From NCBI GenBank assembly GCA_020091685.1, contig CM034603.1, positions 32,659,696 through 32,723,695 on the forward strand: a stretch of DNA of 64,000 bases. Reading direction: 5' to 3'. The translations under genes were made by a program, and so were the position numbers. A model generated the notes under the pieces. It searched no databases. It was not told the DNA's origin and saw nothing but the letters and a program-made list of their open reading frames with translations. This document shows, piece after piece, positions 12,877 to 27,200 of the stretch (position 1 is its first letter; each line of letters starts with the position of its first letter). Origin of the DNA: Lutjanus erythropterus (taxonomy: Eukaryota > Chordata > Actinopteri > Lutjaniformes > Lutjanidae).

Positions 12877-13045
12877 AAGACTAGCAGGAAACTGACCGTT
12901 ACCTTGAATAAATTACAGATTACTTTGCACTTGAATATTGTTTGAAGCATTTGGGATCATGTTATTATACAACTCAATAAAATATATAACATGTTCAGCA
13001 TTTTTAGACATTTTAATGCAGAAATGTTACACATTACAGTTTTAA
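11150..13045. repeat. Three diverged tandem copies of a 500-700 bp unit
   Basis: Three successive copies share the same ordered landmarks. GACAGCTGGCATAAAA-type starts lie at about 11186, 11884 and 12380. TCCAAAATTCACTGG-type blocks lie at about 11338, 12023 and 12548. ACATTTTAATGCAGAAATGT-type ends lie at about 11803, 12316 and 13008. Offsets of roughly 510-690 bp show that indels have changed unit lengths. The third copy carries the CTAT microsatellite. The array lies just downstream of the creb3l3 stop codon. No coding potential is consistent across copies. Confidence 0.78.
12785..12877. repeat. (CTAT)n tetranucleotide microsatellite
   Basis: About 22 copies of CTAT with two early interruptions (TTAT). 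It forms the ILSIYLSIYL-type repeat in one frame, which is not a protein. Confidence 0.97.
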
Positions 13046-13511
13046 AGTAAATAATATAATACAGCAGTGAATATACATTTGTGTAATTTTACAGATCAAA
13101 CATGCATCTTGCAGTTGTACATCAGCAATATGATACATACTCCACCCTGAGTCCCTGAAGCTCTGTTTTCCAAAGCAGAAACAAAAATTGCATCTGTTTG
13201 GATGACCTCCTCACCGACCTCCATCTGAGTGAATGACTTTCTGTTCAAGAAAATCTTTTAACTGGCTGTTTGTCTGTCGTAGCGGATAGCAAACACACCT
13301 CACTCAGTCTCTGCAGCGATAAACACAGGGTGAAAAGCAATCAAACTTCTCATTTGGATGCTGCGCTTGCAAGCAAGCCTGCGCTCCTTTGCTACATCTT
13401 TCCTCCTGGGGGCCACCGAGGAGATCAGTGATTGTCCCGGTTGCCTTTCATCCTGGTGGTGAGAGAACGGGGAAATCTACCGTGGTGGGGGGGAGATCAT
13501 CTGATCCAGGG

Positions 13512-13666
13512 TCAGAGCTTCTCTGTCAGGCTGCACAGGTCCTCAAATCCCCTGGAGACAGAGAGCAGAGGAAGAGGAGGGACATCTTGCACTTCATCCA
13601 CTGACTGCAGAGAGCGGGATGGCACTGTGGGGCAGAGAGGTGGCAGAGAGGAGTGAGTGTGTGTGC

Positions 13667-13704
<38 letters not shown>

Positions 13705-15209
13705 GAGACACTTTGGGAGAAACAGGTCACATGTATCGCATAATTAGGACACAAAAAAGGTAACTATACATTTACAGGTAAAAGTTGTAATCAGATTACA
13801 AATACATTTAGTAAAAATCTGGATTATTAGCAGGATTATGATTTTAAAGTGGTCTCAGTGAAACCAGCTAATCTTAGTCAGTTTATTATCATGTCCTCCA
13901 CTGAAAAATGCTTCACTGGATGGAAATTTCAAGATTATTTTGTCATTAAATCAGAATAGAGGAACATCACAGTGCAGTGACAGTGCTAATGAAGTTTTAT
14001 AACTAGATTCAGGATTCTCCCAAACTCTATCACCTGCATCTCGCTAATTAAACCACCTGTGCCTCCTACAAACCCAAATCACCTGTGTCTCATTAGTCAC
14101 CTGCACCTCTCTACTCCAATCACCTGTCCATACCTACATAAGGACATCTAACCCTCTCCCATTCATCTCAGTTCTCATGACCCCCTCCCCACCCAAGAAC
14201 CCGGTCTCAGTTTTTCCTGCAGGCATCATTCAGCTCAGTGATCGTCACAGTGGTCCCTCGACAAAAACGTCCCAGGTTCAGTCTCATCCATTCCAGTTTT
14301 CCTCCACGGGGAATCCATTCATCTTCCCTGCAACCACTTGGGTCTCTGCCAGGAACCTTGGGGGACAAAGGACCAAAGCTCATCGAGACATGTCCCCACC
14401 CTGAGTGTCGCCCTTCAGGTTCCCGGCCCTGCAGCTCGATGACAAACCAACACCCTTCATCCCTCTCCTCGACCCCTACATCCCTCAACCCCTTCATCCT
14501 TTTCCTCAGCCACTTCATCCCTCACCTTGACCCTTCCTCCTTCAAACCCTTCAGCCCTCATCCCTCACCTTGACCTCCTCATCCATCAAACCCCCATCCC
14601 TCTTCCCTCACACCCCTCATCCTTCTTCTCAACCCCTACATCCCTCTTTTCGACTCCTACCACCCCTGACCATCTTCCCATCTCCAGCAAATCCCATCTG
14701 CAGCCAACCGCTAACATTAAGTTAACAGACCAACCACTAAAGTTAGCTATACAAATCAACTGCTAACATTAACTACACAGAAATCCAGTTAGCTACCTAA
14801 CCTGCCAGTAGCCTAAATACTACTGAAAAACTGTAGGTGGTGATGCTGATGACCAGGAGGGCGTGTGTGTTTCTGTCAGTTTACTTTAAGTTTGAGTGGG
14901 AAATGTTATAGACTGTAAAAGTGCATAATTATAGCATTAATCTAAACATGTATTCACACATAGCACAGGAAGATATAGCTGGAAAAGCAATCAATAAGCC
15001 TACAATAAACCATAAAACATTATTTTAGGCTGAACTATTTCAATATATTTGGTAGTGAGGTAATCCAAAAGTGATTGAAAGTAATCAGGTTACATTACTT
15101 AAATATTGTGGTCCTTGGATCAGGCATTGACCGCATTTTTTAATTAGTAGATATTGGAACACATTTTTCAAGTAACACTCCCAACCCTGGCTGGAGAGAG
15201 AGATAAAGT

Positions 15210-15256
<47 letters not shown>

Positions 15257-18200
15257 TACAGACCTTTGGCGTGTGTGTACTCTCCCTGGCTGAGCTGGCT
15301 GTATGGTTCTGGCTGAAGATTTGAGGAAATTAGCAGGGTGAAGGAAAGGAGCAAAACCTGGACAGAAATACAGGAGGACAAACAGGTCAAAGCACTGGGG
15401 AACAGAAGTAAAGGAGTCATTTGGTATAACCCACATACAGTTTTGCTCAAAAGATGAGTGCAGGTGCTGCTCAAAAATTTGACTCGATTAAAATCTTATA
15501 GGTAAACACAGCTGCAGTCAACAGTGGAGCACAGGCAGTGGTTTTTAATGATGTGTTCGGGCTCTGACCTCCATCCATCATTTAGCTGTTTCAGATTATG
15601 CCGTCTGAGCAAATTCTCAGTGGTGTAAATTAATGTAATGCGTTATATATCTCACCAGGATGCACGTCCCTCTGTGTGTTGTTTTGCTGGAGCTGTTAGG
15701 AAGGAGAGCCTGCAGCCGGCTTAGCTGCTCCAGTAGAGCACTGCAACACAAATACAGACGGCAGGATGAAACAGACTGTAAAATCTTCACATGAGGGGCC
15801 ACCGGTTGTTTGAATCACATCATTTTTTCAGCGTCTGTGATCACTGGCAACTAAAACAACGAAGAGAAGGGCAGCATGCGGTGGGGAAGTGTATGCACAC
15901 AAAACCCTCTTCTTCCCACGCTTAATTTCAACTCACTGCAGCACTCTGCCAGAAAGCAGCGTAATGAGATTGCAGGATGACGGGGAAGCAAAGTCAGAAA
16001 ACGCAGTGTGAAGTTTTTAAAATCGGATGGGCTTTATATTTTGATGATTTTACACTGAGCTTGTGTTCCTGATTTTTAAACAAGTCGAATTTTTCTTGAC
16101 TAGGTTGTAAGCATCTGGAAAGGAGGGTGGGGCGGGGGTGGGGGGGGCAAAATCAATAATCAGGATCAATGAAACGCCAACTGACTTAATCCAAAACACA
16201 ACATAGGCACAAAAGAGATAACAAGGCATGACTCACACAAACAAGTTAGCCTCACGAAAATAAATCCAAGTGGGAGATAAAATAAAAAGAACAAAACTGA
16301 AGCATTAAAATATTCAGGGCACTACTTTAAATGTTTTTTTGTTAGGTTGTTTCCTACATTTTTTTTTTTTTTACATTATGCCCACAACAGGAATTATAAA
16401 GATTAAAAGAGATTATGCTGAGCTGAATTTATCTTTCTTATCCTTGCCAAAATCATAAACACAGAGCAAACACAACCAAATTTAAACTGCAATAGTTAGC
16501 ATGTCCAGCTAACTGGGTGTCCTACAGTAGCAACTAAGTATTGAATTTCAAAGCCAAAGAGCAGATCATTAATTAACTAGTTTAAGTTAGTTTGTGGTGT
16601 TACAGATTACAATAAATAAAGGACTGTTCACAACTAGCACATGCACTGGTTAGGCCTAGCTAGCATTTAACACTGTTTGAAGCTAATCCTCAAATGCTGT
16701 CAGAGTTTAGCTAACATTAGCGGCTCCATCTCTCTCTTGATTGGATTTGAGGAAGTGAACAACCCCAACAAACATTACCCATTACATCTGCATTTGTTAA
16801 TGATCGTCCTAAAAGCTTTTTTAGCTTTTTTCTTTTAATATTAAAGGTGTTTGAAAGACAAACAAGTGGACCTATGTAGAGTTAGCCTATGCTAAGCAGC
16901 CAAACAGGGTTATGTCACAGTGAAGTAACAGTCTAGTCTTACATTTTCCTTATTGTACGTATAACACTAAGACTAATTATACACTGCGGCACAAGAACAT
17001 TACTGTTTGTTTAATTCTGTCTCTACATGGATCATCAGCTGGTGAGGATGCTAACTTTTTGTCCAAGACAATCAGCTTTAGCCTAGTTTTAGTCTACATT
17101 ACATATGTAACTGCCAAGAGCATATTTATAACTCCTTTTAAAATTCTTTATAATTAACGAGCTAGAGCTGATAAAACATGCCTGTGGTAATTCATCATTT
17201 CAGACGGAATAATCAGCAGTCATAGGCTGAAAATGAGAAACCTGCTTTCATCTGAAATCAAGGACCAGTTGTTAAAAAAGAAAAAAAAAATCTGAGAATT
17301 CTAAGTGGTAAATCTGCTGTCCTTGTAAACTGCATATAGTATGTGCTGTACGAGGATGGACGGTGTCATGCCATTGTTCTGACGGCCCATTAGCCTATTT
17401 AGAAACCCCAATAGTCCAAATAATGTCCCATTGGACTGAAAGCCCATTTGGCTGACAGCCTGTTATTCTGGAAACAAATGCCCATTGCTCCAAAAATATA
17501 CACTCTCCCTGCGGCTCAGCGACTAATGGTCCTCTCCATGGAGCTGAATTGGCAGGGGGTTTTGCCCTTAATGGTCTATCTTCCTGGCCTTACAAAAAAC
17601 AACATTTTAAGCAATTTTTCTGTTGAAGGAGATATTTCTAATGTTGTCATAAAAGGGTTATCACTGGTGTAAGAGCGGAAATCATTGGAATAATGAGCTG
17701 TCAGAACAATTGCACGGCACCATCCATTCTCGTACGGCACATTTACAATGACAGTGGCAGAAATTCTTCAGTGACTGCCGGCCCGGTCCATGGTGCTGAA
17801 TCAGAGGGGGTTTTGCCCTTAATTGACTCTTCACTAAGCCCCGCCTTCCTTAGGTACTGGTGCTAAGCCTGCCAAACTTTCCATACTTGCACCAAATGTA
17901 TGCAGTTTACAGTGATAAAAGTGGTAGATATAACATTGAAACATGAGGTTTTTGAATCCTTAGAGATGTAAACAAAAGCAGCTTCTCGTTTTTCTAGCTG
18001 ACGATGGTGGATTTTGTGGGCTAAAATAATAAAACTAAAGCAGATTTTATAAATGACTTGGCCGAAGAGTCCATTTTAATGTTAATATCTGACATTTTTT
18101 AAAACAAGAACCCTGTGAAAGTGTAAATGTAAAGTTACGTTAAATGTAAAGTTATGTTAATGCTAAAAGTCTGAGGCTAAAGCTAGCTTACATGTCAGCA

Positions 18201-21200
18201 AGCATTGGTCGGATGGACAGGTCACTCAGCCAGATGAGCCAGACCGTTTAAATTGAGTATCACCACACGTGCGCTGTTGTGTTTCATGTTTTTGAGAGAC
18301 TACAGAAAAGACGTCATCGTCCAGACTCTGAGCTATGATGCAATGGGTGCTAAGCTATGACTGGACAGTTGCTGTTGGAGGTGGGGCTTAGCGAAGGGTC
18401 AACTGGCTGTCTTTCTGGCCTTACATCAAACCCTAACCCAGCGTTTCCCCATCCCGGTCCTTGCGGCCCTCACCCTGCACGTTTTAGATGTTTCCCTGCT
18501 CCAACACCGCCTGATTCAAATGATCAGATCATCATCAAGCCTCTGCAGACGCCTGATAACACTTGAATCAGGTGTGTTGGAGCAGGGAAACATCTAAAAT
18601 ATTGCAGGGTAGTGGGCCCCGAGGACCAGGATTGGGAAACACTGCACTGACTCTTTTTTTTTTCTGACAATGGAATTTTCTTTGTGGTAGTACAGTCATT
18701 TTTAAATGTTGGTTGGTGTGATGCCAGAAGGATAGACTATTAAGGCATTCAAGCTGATTCAGCACAATGGAAAACTGCAGGGAGAGTGTGTATTTTCGTA
18801 ACAATGGGCCTTTGGCACAACAGACAATGTTTTTGGGTAACGGGCTGTCTAACAAATGGGGTTTTAGTCCTATGAGACATTTTTCTGACTAGAGGGATTT
18901 TGGAATAAGTGTTCGTCAGAACAATGGGAAATCCCTCGACGGGAAGCTTGAAAGTCGTAGCATTAGTAACCAAGGGAGGCATTGCTTAGCGAACAGTGAG
19001 CTGATTAATTGATTAGTTGATCAGCAGGCTTAAAGTCATTATTAACTGTTAAATTGATGTATTTCAATGATTCAAGCCACTGAAGTGTGATAGTTTTCAG
19101 CTTTTCTCTGCTATAAATCAGTTTAAATAGAGTATCTTTGGACTGCTGTTGAGACAAAACAAGCTTTTTGAATACATCATCTTTTGTGAAACTGTGTTGA
19201 GAATTTTGCCACTACTGTCATTTTTATATATAAAAATAGAAATAAATATGTAAATAAATCAAAAATTAGTTGCAGCCCTTGTTGGTTCATTTGATGACTC
19301 ACTTGTTGGTCTCCTCCAGCTTCTGGATCTTCCTCTGCAGCTCGAGGTTGTTCGCAGCACATGCAGACATCCTACAGACAGAGAGAGGAAAGAATCCAGA
19401 GAAGGAGAAATGAAGATATAGATTAAATTGGGAGAGAAGTATATCAAATAACACTGTCTTATGATCTTGCATTGTCTCTGCTTCGTTTCTGTCTTTGCCA
19501 ATATCCGTCCGCGGAGTGTTATCTCGCACCCCATTCTGTCATCCAGTGTCTCCGCCCCCCCAACCCCTTTTTTCTCATTCCTTTTAGTCACTATGAGTCA
19601 CCCTCCATTATGGCCCTTTGACTGAACTGAACAGCCACTGATAATGATACCCGGTTGATATGCGCTGCTTGCAGCTGACTTAATTGCCAACAAACGCTGA
19701 CTCTGCTCTCTGCAGACAATCTCGCCCCATCATCAAACTTTTGTTGTCCAGAGGCGACGGAGCACAAGCCCGAATGAGATATCGATAGCACACTGTTTGA
19801 TATTTAAAGGTCCCATTCAATAATTAAGGATTTTTAAGAAGTATGGCTAATGCACAAAGTATTGTTTGGAATTTTTGAGGCCCTGTTGTAAGCACAACAG
19901 TCAATTTTGCATTAATTTTTGACAGGAATCGGGAGGAGACGGTGTTCTCAGAATTAAAATATGTTGTTATTGATTCAGGTGGAAAGCACAGTGGTTTCTG
20001 TGTTTATAGATTACCACACACTGTTCACAGCTTGGCCATCTTTGAACTCCAAACCCTCTACCCTCACTTTGCTTATCTTAAGATAGAAAATGCATTACAC
20101 AAACATCCTAACTCAACAAAATCTTAAATAAACCATTATAGTGATAGTGCACCCACAAATGAAAATTCAGTCATTATCTACTCATCCTCATGATGATTGA
20201 AGGTCGGGTTTAGTTTTTTAGTCCACAAAACACTGCTGGAGATTCACAGGAAAATGCGTCCAGCCCCAACATGCTAATTTGACTTGAAAGACATCATTTA
20301 CACCATGTTTTTAGCCTAAATCTTCACTTGGAGCCACATTAATGTGCACTTGCACACTGTCTGAACTGGGTCTGTGTGGTGTGACTGTATTTGTGTAAGT
20401 GAATGGCATGTCAGGGCTTTAAGAGACTTGGATTACACCAGTGTGTTTTTTCCATTTGAAAACTGGTCACTGTTCACATATATAGTTTTGGAGATTTGAT
20501 GCTGCTGCAACACTGTTTTTCTGTAAAACTCCAGCAGTGTTTTGTGGACTAAAGAACTAAACCTGACCTTCATTTGGCATAAGAGTGAGTAGATAATAAC
20601 AGAATTTTCATTATTGGGTGAACTATCCCTTTAAGTTGATTGAACTTTCACTTTACCACCTTTACCACATAGTGTGCGAGACATCAGTGGTATCAGGCCT
20701 TTACGGGACATAAAGTTGTCTAAGCAGGATTTGACGCGGGGTGAAGCATGTAAACAGTGAATAGCAGGGGACCCAACACAGACCCCTGGGGCACCTCGCA
20801 AAGAAGAGGCGCACAAGAGGAAGAGGAATCTCCACGCATTACAGAGAATGACCTGTTTGACAGACATGTCCAGAACCACATCACTGACGCCAACAATGTT
20901 GCTTGGGTGTCTGATTAAGATATAATAGTCTGCTGTGTCACGGCCTGAGCTGAGCTCAAGGAGAATTAAAATGGAGTGCAGACCAGAGTCTGCTGCAAGC
21001 AGCAAAGGATGAGATGAGATAAAATAAGATTCCTAAAGTTAGCTAGGATTTGCTTCTGTAATACCAAATTAGGATAAATACTCTTTCTGACTTTAGATAG
21101 GAAGTTTCTGTAATACGGCCCCAGTGGTGCAAGGAGAATCATCTAAAGCTCAGCGTCAGTAAGATCAAGCAGTTCCACAAATATCCTAAGAGAGGCCGAA

Positions 21201-24200
21201 GAACAATAAACCCGCAAGTGTCTGACACACACAGAGTCATGGGGGGGCATCACGGCCCTCTTTTTGAGGAGTATCTCCATATATGACTCAAACCACAAGC
21301 TCTACCAGTCCACGTTGTTTGCGGAGGTGTGATAAGGCGGAAGAGCCAACACGGGGGAGGCAGGCAGGATTAAAAAATTTGGTGACAAAGGCTGGCTGTG
21401 CGGCAGGGCACATTCTGCACAGCCTGGAAGAAACGGAGATGAGGAGGAGGAGGAGGCCTAAACTTAGCTCCATCTTGGCAAAAAACCTCCAGCTCCTCTG
21501 TAATGAGATGCTGCATGTGCATTATACGGCATCTTTAGCTTCCACTTAAACCCCCTCCAGCTGCAGCGCAGAGCGGTTTAGCTCCCCTTTTGTGCCGCCG
21601 GCTGTCACGTTATACAGTGTTTTCTGTCCAACTGACCCCAAATCAGACAAAGACAGCTCACAGCTTCATGGTTTATGTAGAAATGCTCTGATTGTGCTGG
21701 AATACTGTTAAAATACTTTTCATTCATTAAATGGCAATCCTTTGATACCTATTTTTTTCATCTATAGTAGTATTGTTTGTTTGGCTAGACATGACTGGAT
21801 CATCTTCTTCTATTTGTCTGTACACAACGTCACAAGCCACAATATGTTCTGTTTACAATCAGGGTCATTACAGTGGTTTGTGTGCATAGAGCTCCTCCCT
21901 CTGGTGTTGTGGACTGTAATGTTTATATCCTGATCTGCTTTATGTTGCATAAACAATAGTTTGTCTATAGTTTGAGTTTCTGTATGTATGTATGTAAGTA
22001 TGAATAGGAAAGTGTAATTTTTAGAAATGTCAGTACCTGCAAAACTACAGTTAGGCTGTGGGACTTTCTGCCCAAAAGCCATTTCTGGCAAAAATCTTTC
22101 TGTAAGAAAGCCCAGAAATCTGCCTGCCAGGGCTTCCTGCCAGAAAAGCTTTAGTTGTTCAGGACAGTATGAGAAGTAAGAGTGACAAAATCCACATCCA
22201 CAGGAGCAGGCTGTTGTGAATGAGTGGGACTGGGATTTCTCCCATGTGAAGGTTATTGTTCAGGAAGAGCTCATGGTTTGGGTTCAGACAGACCTGTAAT
22301 CACATGCTAGAAAACCCTTTCTGGCAGAAAGACTTCAAGCCTAATTTCTCCCATGTGTAAAAACTACTGATATTCCCATCAGTGGCTGCTGCACTTTATG
22401 TTTAGTGCTAATGAGGAAGTCTTGTGCTTGTGTGGGCTATGTGTGAATGCAAGGCCCTCTGTGGACACACAAGTGACTTAACTATTCATACTCTCATAGT
22501 AGTTTCATTTACCATCTTAGATTTCACCCCAGATGTGAAAAGTACGTAAAAAATAATCTGCTATGATTAAGATTTTGTGCAACATGGTTTTCCAACATAA
22601 AAAGTAAAAGCTCACGACTTCTCTCTCTCAACGCCTCACTAGCAACAAACTTTGCGCAGATACAAGTCAAGGTCAGACTTTTTTAGGGGAAAAAAAAAAA
22701 ATGAAAAAACAGTGTGAGAGGGGGATCTTTATTCCTTATTGTTTACGCCTGAAAAACAAAAACACCTTTTGTTCTAGTAAGGGTTTTTTGGAGCTACTAA
22801 TTCTCTATTCCACCTTCCTTTCAGCCACGTTCTCACATGGATCAGTCTGGTTAAAATTTTCAGCGTTCCTGAATCATGATGAACCAAAACAGTGGAGGTA
22901 AAAATCTGCAGGGTCCTTGTGTTCTGATTTCAGCAACATCAGTGATAGCTGCTATATCTGTGGTGTTTTGATGATGGATCCCTTTGTGTCCAGCTCTATG
23001 AAGCCTTCTTCTCTTGAAAAAGTTCTGAAAGAATCCACTCTTTCTTTGTTTGGTCAGGCATGACAGATACCACTCAGCTCTTTGTCTTTTCATTACAAAC
23101 AAACCTCTTCTGCTGCTGTGAATATCCTGTGAGCCTGAGGCGCCTTTTCAAGGAGGAACTGATAAACACCAGGTATCAGCGAGTAAAAAAGCTTTAAAGA
23201 ACTCTTCTTTATCAATGATGATGAAAGAGTAAAATGGAGATTTTCTTGAAAAATGTTCCCATCGCATCCCATCCAACTGTTTATTATTGAAGTTAATTAA
23301 GTGTATGACACAACAGGCTCATTAGGAGGAGCTTCAAAGCACGATAAGTTACTACAGATAAAAGTTTAATTTTCTACACCATGGTGTGCAGAGATAATGT
23401 GTCGAGTGAGGATGCTGAGCTCCTACCTTCCCTCCAGACTGTCGACGTACTCCCTCTTCTTCTTACGACTTTCTTGAGCCGAGTGCTTGTTGCGGATTTT
23501 CCGCCGGATCTTCTTCAAAACCCTCTCTTCAAACTTGTCAGGGAGATGAAACACATGGGAGAACAGGGTCAAGAAAGAATGAAGAAGAAGGCTAAGTGAG
23601 AGGAAACTGGGTTGCATGGAGAGTGGAGGGGGTGCAGCTGGCAGTGATTTTGTAACTGGGGATACAGATTTAGATGCATGCGTGTGTATGTGCATGACAG
23701 CAACGGTGTGTGAAAACATCTGCCCTACATACGTGTACATGTGTGTCTTGCTCATGTACCTTGGACAGGGGCAGTTTGCTGGGTAACTTCACCCCTTCTT
23801 TAGCCAGGAGCTTCTTCTCATCCTCATTAAGTACAAGCTCCTGCAGGGAATTCTGGGGGATTTGCTGCGCCTGTGAACCAGATGGACAGAATATTACAGT
23901 TAAAGTGACTCACTGCACAGTTTACCCAAAAGACGGCACTGGAGTGGAGCGGTTCATAAAATTAATAAAATTCTGTTTATCTGGCGCTCTCAGAGTAGGA
24001 CAGGTCACCACAGAAAGGTCTCTGCCTGGGTGAATTATACAGAAAAGCAGCAGACTGTACAGAGACACATCGAGACTTAAGTCTTGTTTTATTTAATACT
24101 CTCCACTGGTCAGAACAGTGGTCCTCCAATAGGGATCTGCAGTACCTTGCCAGGAGGTTAGTGAAAACCTAATCATAACCTAATCATATTCATTAATTCA

Positions 24201-27200
24201 AATGATCATGATATTAAAAAAATGTTTGGCATGTCGTCTCAACACTGATGAGAGAGAAGCAAGATCAACACATAAAAACTATTTTAATGTTTTCTGGATG
24301 CAGACTTTTTTTTTTAGTCTTAATCTTAATAAATTTTTAGAATTAATGAATTAATTTTTTCACAAAAGGTGTCATTGTAACCTGCATTTATTTGATGATT
24401 AAACTTTAGGCAGTTGTTACTTAGTTACACAAACCATTTCCTTTTCACAAACTATTCAATTATTTTATTATTCTAGGCTTATTATTATTATTTTTATGAT
24501 TTTTAGTAGGTCTATTTATTTTTATTTGTTTTTATTTGCATATTATGTGAAATGATCAGAATCTGCACATTATTTTATGTATGCACGAAGAGTCAGATAC
24601 ACTCTATTGATATGTGTTTGTTTTTTTTAGGTAATTGTACCTTTCTCTACATAGAAATAGAGAAAAGGCAAATTATTCCATTATTCCATACATAAAGGCT
24701 CCCCGATATATTTTCTATCTTGTAAAGGGTTCTTGGCTGAGAAAACACTGAGAATCTCTGGGTTAGAGAGCTCAAAATGTCATCCTTTCAAAGAAATAGT
24801 CAATTCTTTTCTCCTTACTGTGTTTCCCAGGTTGGACAGCAGCAGGTCCTTCACTGTGAGAGTCTGAGAGGACGACAGAGGGGACGTTTGGTTTGTAGTG
24901 AGGTAGTAAGCGATGCCAAACTGCTCTTGGAGGTCACTGGACTCAAAGCCTGAAGATTGAACCAGCAACACAGCAGGTGATGATTCACAAAATCACCTTT
25001 CAAACAAAAAAAAGACAAAATGGTTTAGGTTTCTGCCTGGCTCTTAAATTGGACTTGTGACTTGTGGCTGCAGCACCCTGCTGTCCTTTAGAAAACACTC
25101 TGCAAATATATGTCACACACTTCTTTGTGTTTGTCATCTCTGTGTTGTTGCAGTACTGGTTTATTCAGTATTTTTAGCACTGAAGCATCAATAATCAACC
25201 AAGTGAAAGGGGGCCATTATTCAAATATGTGATGAACAACAATTGCACTGCCTTTTACTCTTTATAAATGCACAGAAGCGGGGAAACCAAATTATTTGCT
25301 CTTTGGAAGGGCCCCAGTCAAAAACGCTCAGTCAATAGCTCTCTTTATTCTGTAACAGAAAGGACAAACAGATAAATCTCCCACCAAGGTCTTCATTTTT
25401 TCTTTCACCTAGATGCTCACATCTAGTTTTTCATGTGTCTTACCAGGACACTTGTGCTCACTACTGAAAAAATGGTAACACTTTATTTGAAAAGGTGTGC
25501 AAGGTGTGCATAAGACTGTCATTACCCTGTCAGAACTATGTCATGACACCTGTTGTGTTCACATTGTCTGAGGTGTCTTTGTTATGACAACTTGACATTA
25601 ACCAAGACAAAAATGTCTTTGTCACGACAGCTTGAAATTTTAATTAAACATAAAGCACCTGTTTAGCTTTATGTTTAAACATTACATTAAACTGCAATGC
25701 AATGGAGCTAGCTGCCTAATGAGCTAACTAGCTAATGTTGAGCTAACTATTCTCTGTCCGTCAGGTAACTCTATAAGTTAAATCACCTTGGTTCTGTACT
25801 CTGATGTCAAACTGTCAAAATGTACCACTTTACTTGAGATAAAGGAAAATGTTCATTAAACACTTATGTGCGTGGTCTCATGATGGCCAGTGTTAAAGCC
25901 AACCACATATGACAGTATAATATAATGTTAAAACATAAAGCTAAACTGTTTCCATAAGTTTGGTAATGTCAAGTTGTTATAACAAAGACACAGACAGGTT
26001 ATGTTGTCTTGCTTGATGTCAAGTTGACATTACAAAGACACCCCTAACAAAGTGATCTTAGCATTAAAAATGACATTACTGAATGACACTAAATTACAGC
26101 ATTCATGTTCATGACAGGTGTCATTACATGGTTATGACAGTGTAATGGCAGTCTCATGAACACCCCTTCAAATAAAGTGTTATTGAAGCAGTCTACTGTT
26201 CAAAGGCTCAAGTTTCTCAGATGTTTCGTGCCAGTCTTTCATATTATAATTTTCCTTTTTACTGTGACTCTAGTCTTACCTAGATCTATGGAAACATGAG
26301 ATGTTTTTTCATTTGATGATGTCTGATTCTCCAGAGGTGGAGGCTGAGGGAAGGAAGGTATGTCGAAGGCTGGAAAAGTCGTGCTGGAGGGCGGGTTGGC
26401 GCTCTCTGCGGGATCTGCCGGGGGGTCCTCGATGATGCCGCTGTCGGTGGTGCAGGGTGACCACAGGGGGGACGCTGTAGCCGAGGAGGAGTCGCTGCCA
26501 CCCAGCAGGGCGTCCAGGAAGTCATCAGCAGTACTTCCCTCAGGGCTCAGGGTCTGTTGGGAGAGGAGGGTGTGTGTACATCATCCCATCCCCTAATCAG
26601 ATAATAACATTCCCGCACACGAGCACAGACGAGAGCATAAACACACCGGCCATTCAATTCCTTGAGCTCATTTGCCCGTGGCCTCATTGCTGTCGGTCAC
26701 AGTTGCAGCCGTACAGCAGAAAACAATGAAACTGTAAATGAGCTCCTATATCTCCTCAGATTCAGCTCAGTAACACATGACCCTTGTTGAGAACTCAGAT
26801 CACACTCAGCAGTCAGATTCTCATTTTTAATGAGATTCAATGTATTTGCGGTTGAGATAATGCCGTCCCCTGAGTGAGTCTGCTCAGGGGCAAACTGTAC
26901 CGAATGATCACAGGTATACTCACATCATGAATTGAGATAGTCCATGCTTGGTTGCTGTGGCAACCTGTGGTTTCCTCTGTGTTCCTGAGAAGGAGGTCAG
27001 CGAGGTCTATCTCACAATGCACCTGAAACAAAGAACTGCACTGAGTGATGGGTTAAAAAGTGGAGGTGCTCCTCGGTTTCTCAGAGGAAAAGCTGTTTAT
27101 GAGTAATGTGACTAATATCTTCAGTTGGGGTGTTGTTAGTTCGGGTTGCTCAATCCCAAACTTGCCCCTGACAAAGACCCCTTAAATCAAAACACTTTTT

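Noticed and set aside
13512-13754. His/Thr-rich minus-strand protein
   Set aside because: Only the part from 13624 to 13512 is the creb3l3 last exon; the rest is translated CA microsatellite in the intron.
18357-18566. 69-aa Pro-rich plus-strand frame
   Set aside because: Covers the left arm of the palindromic MITE; not coding.
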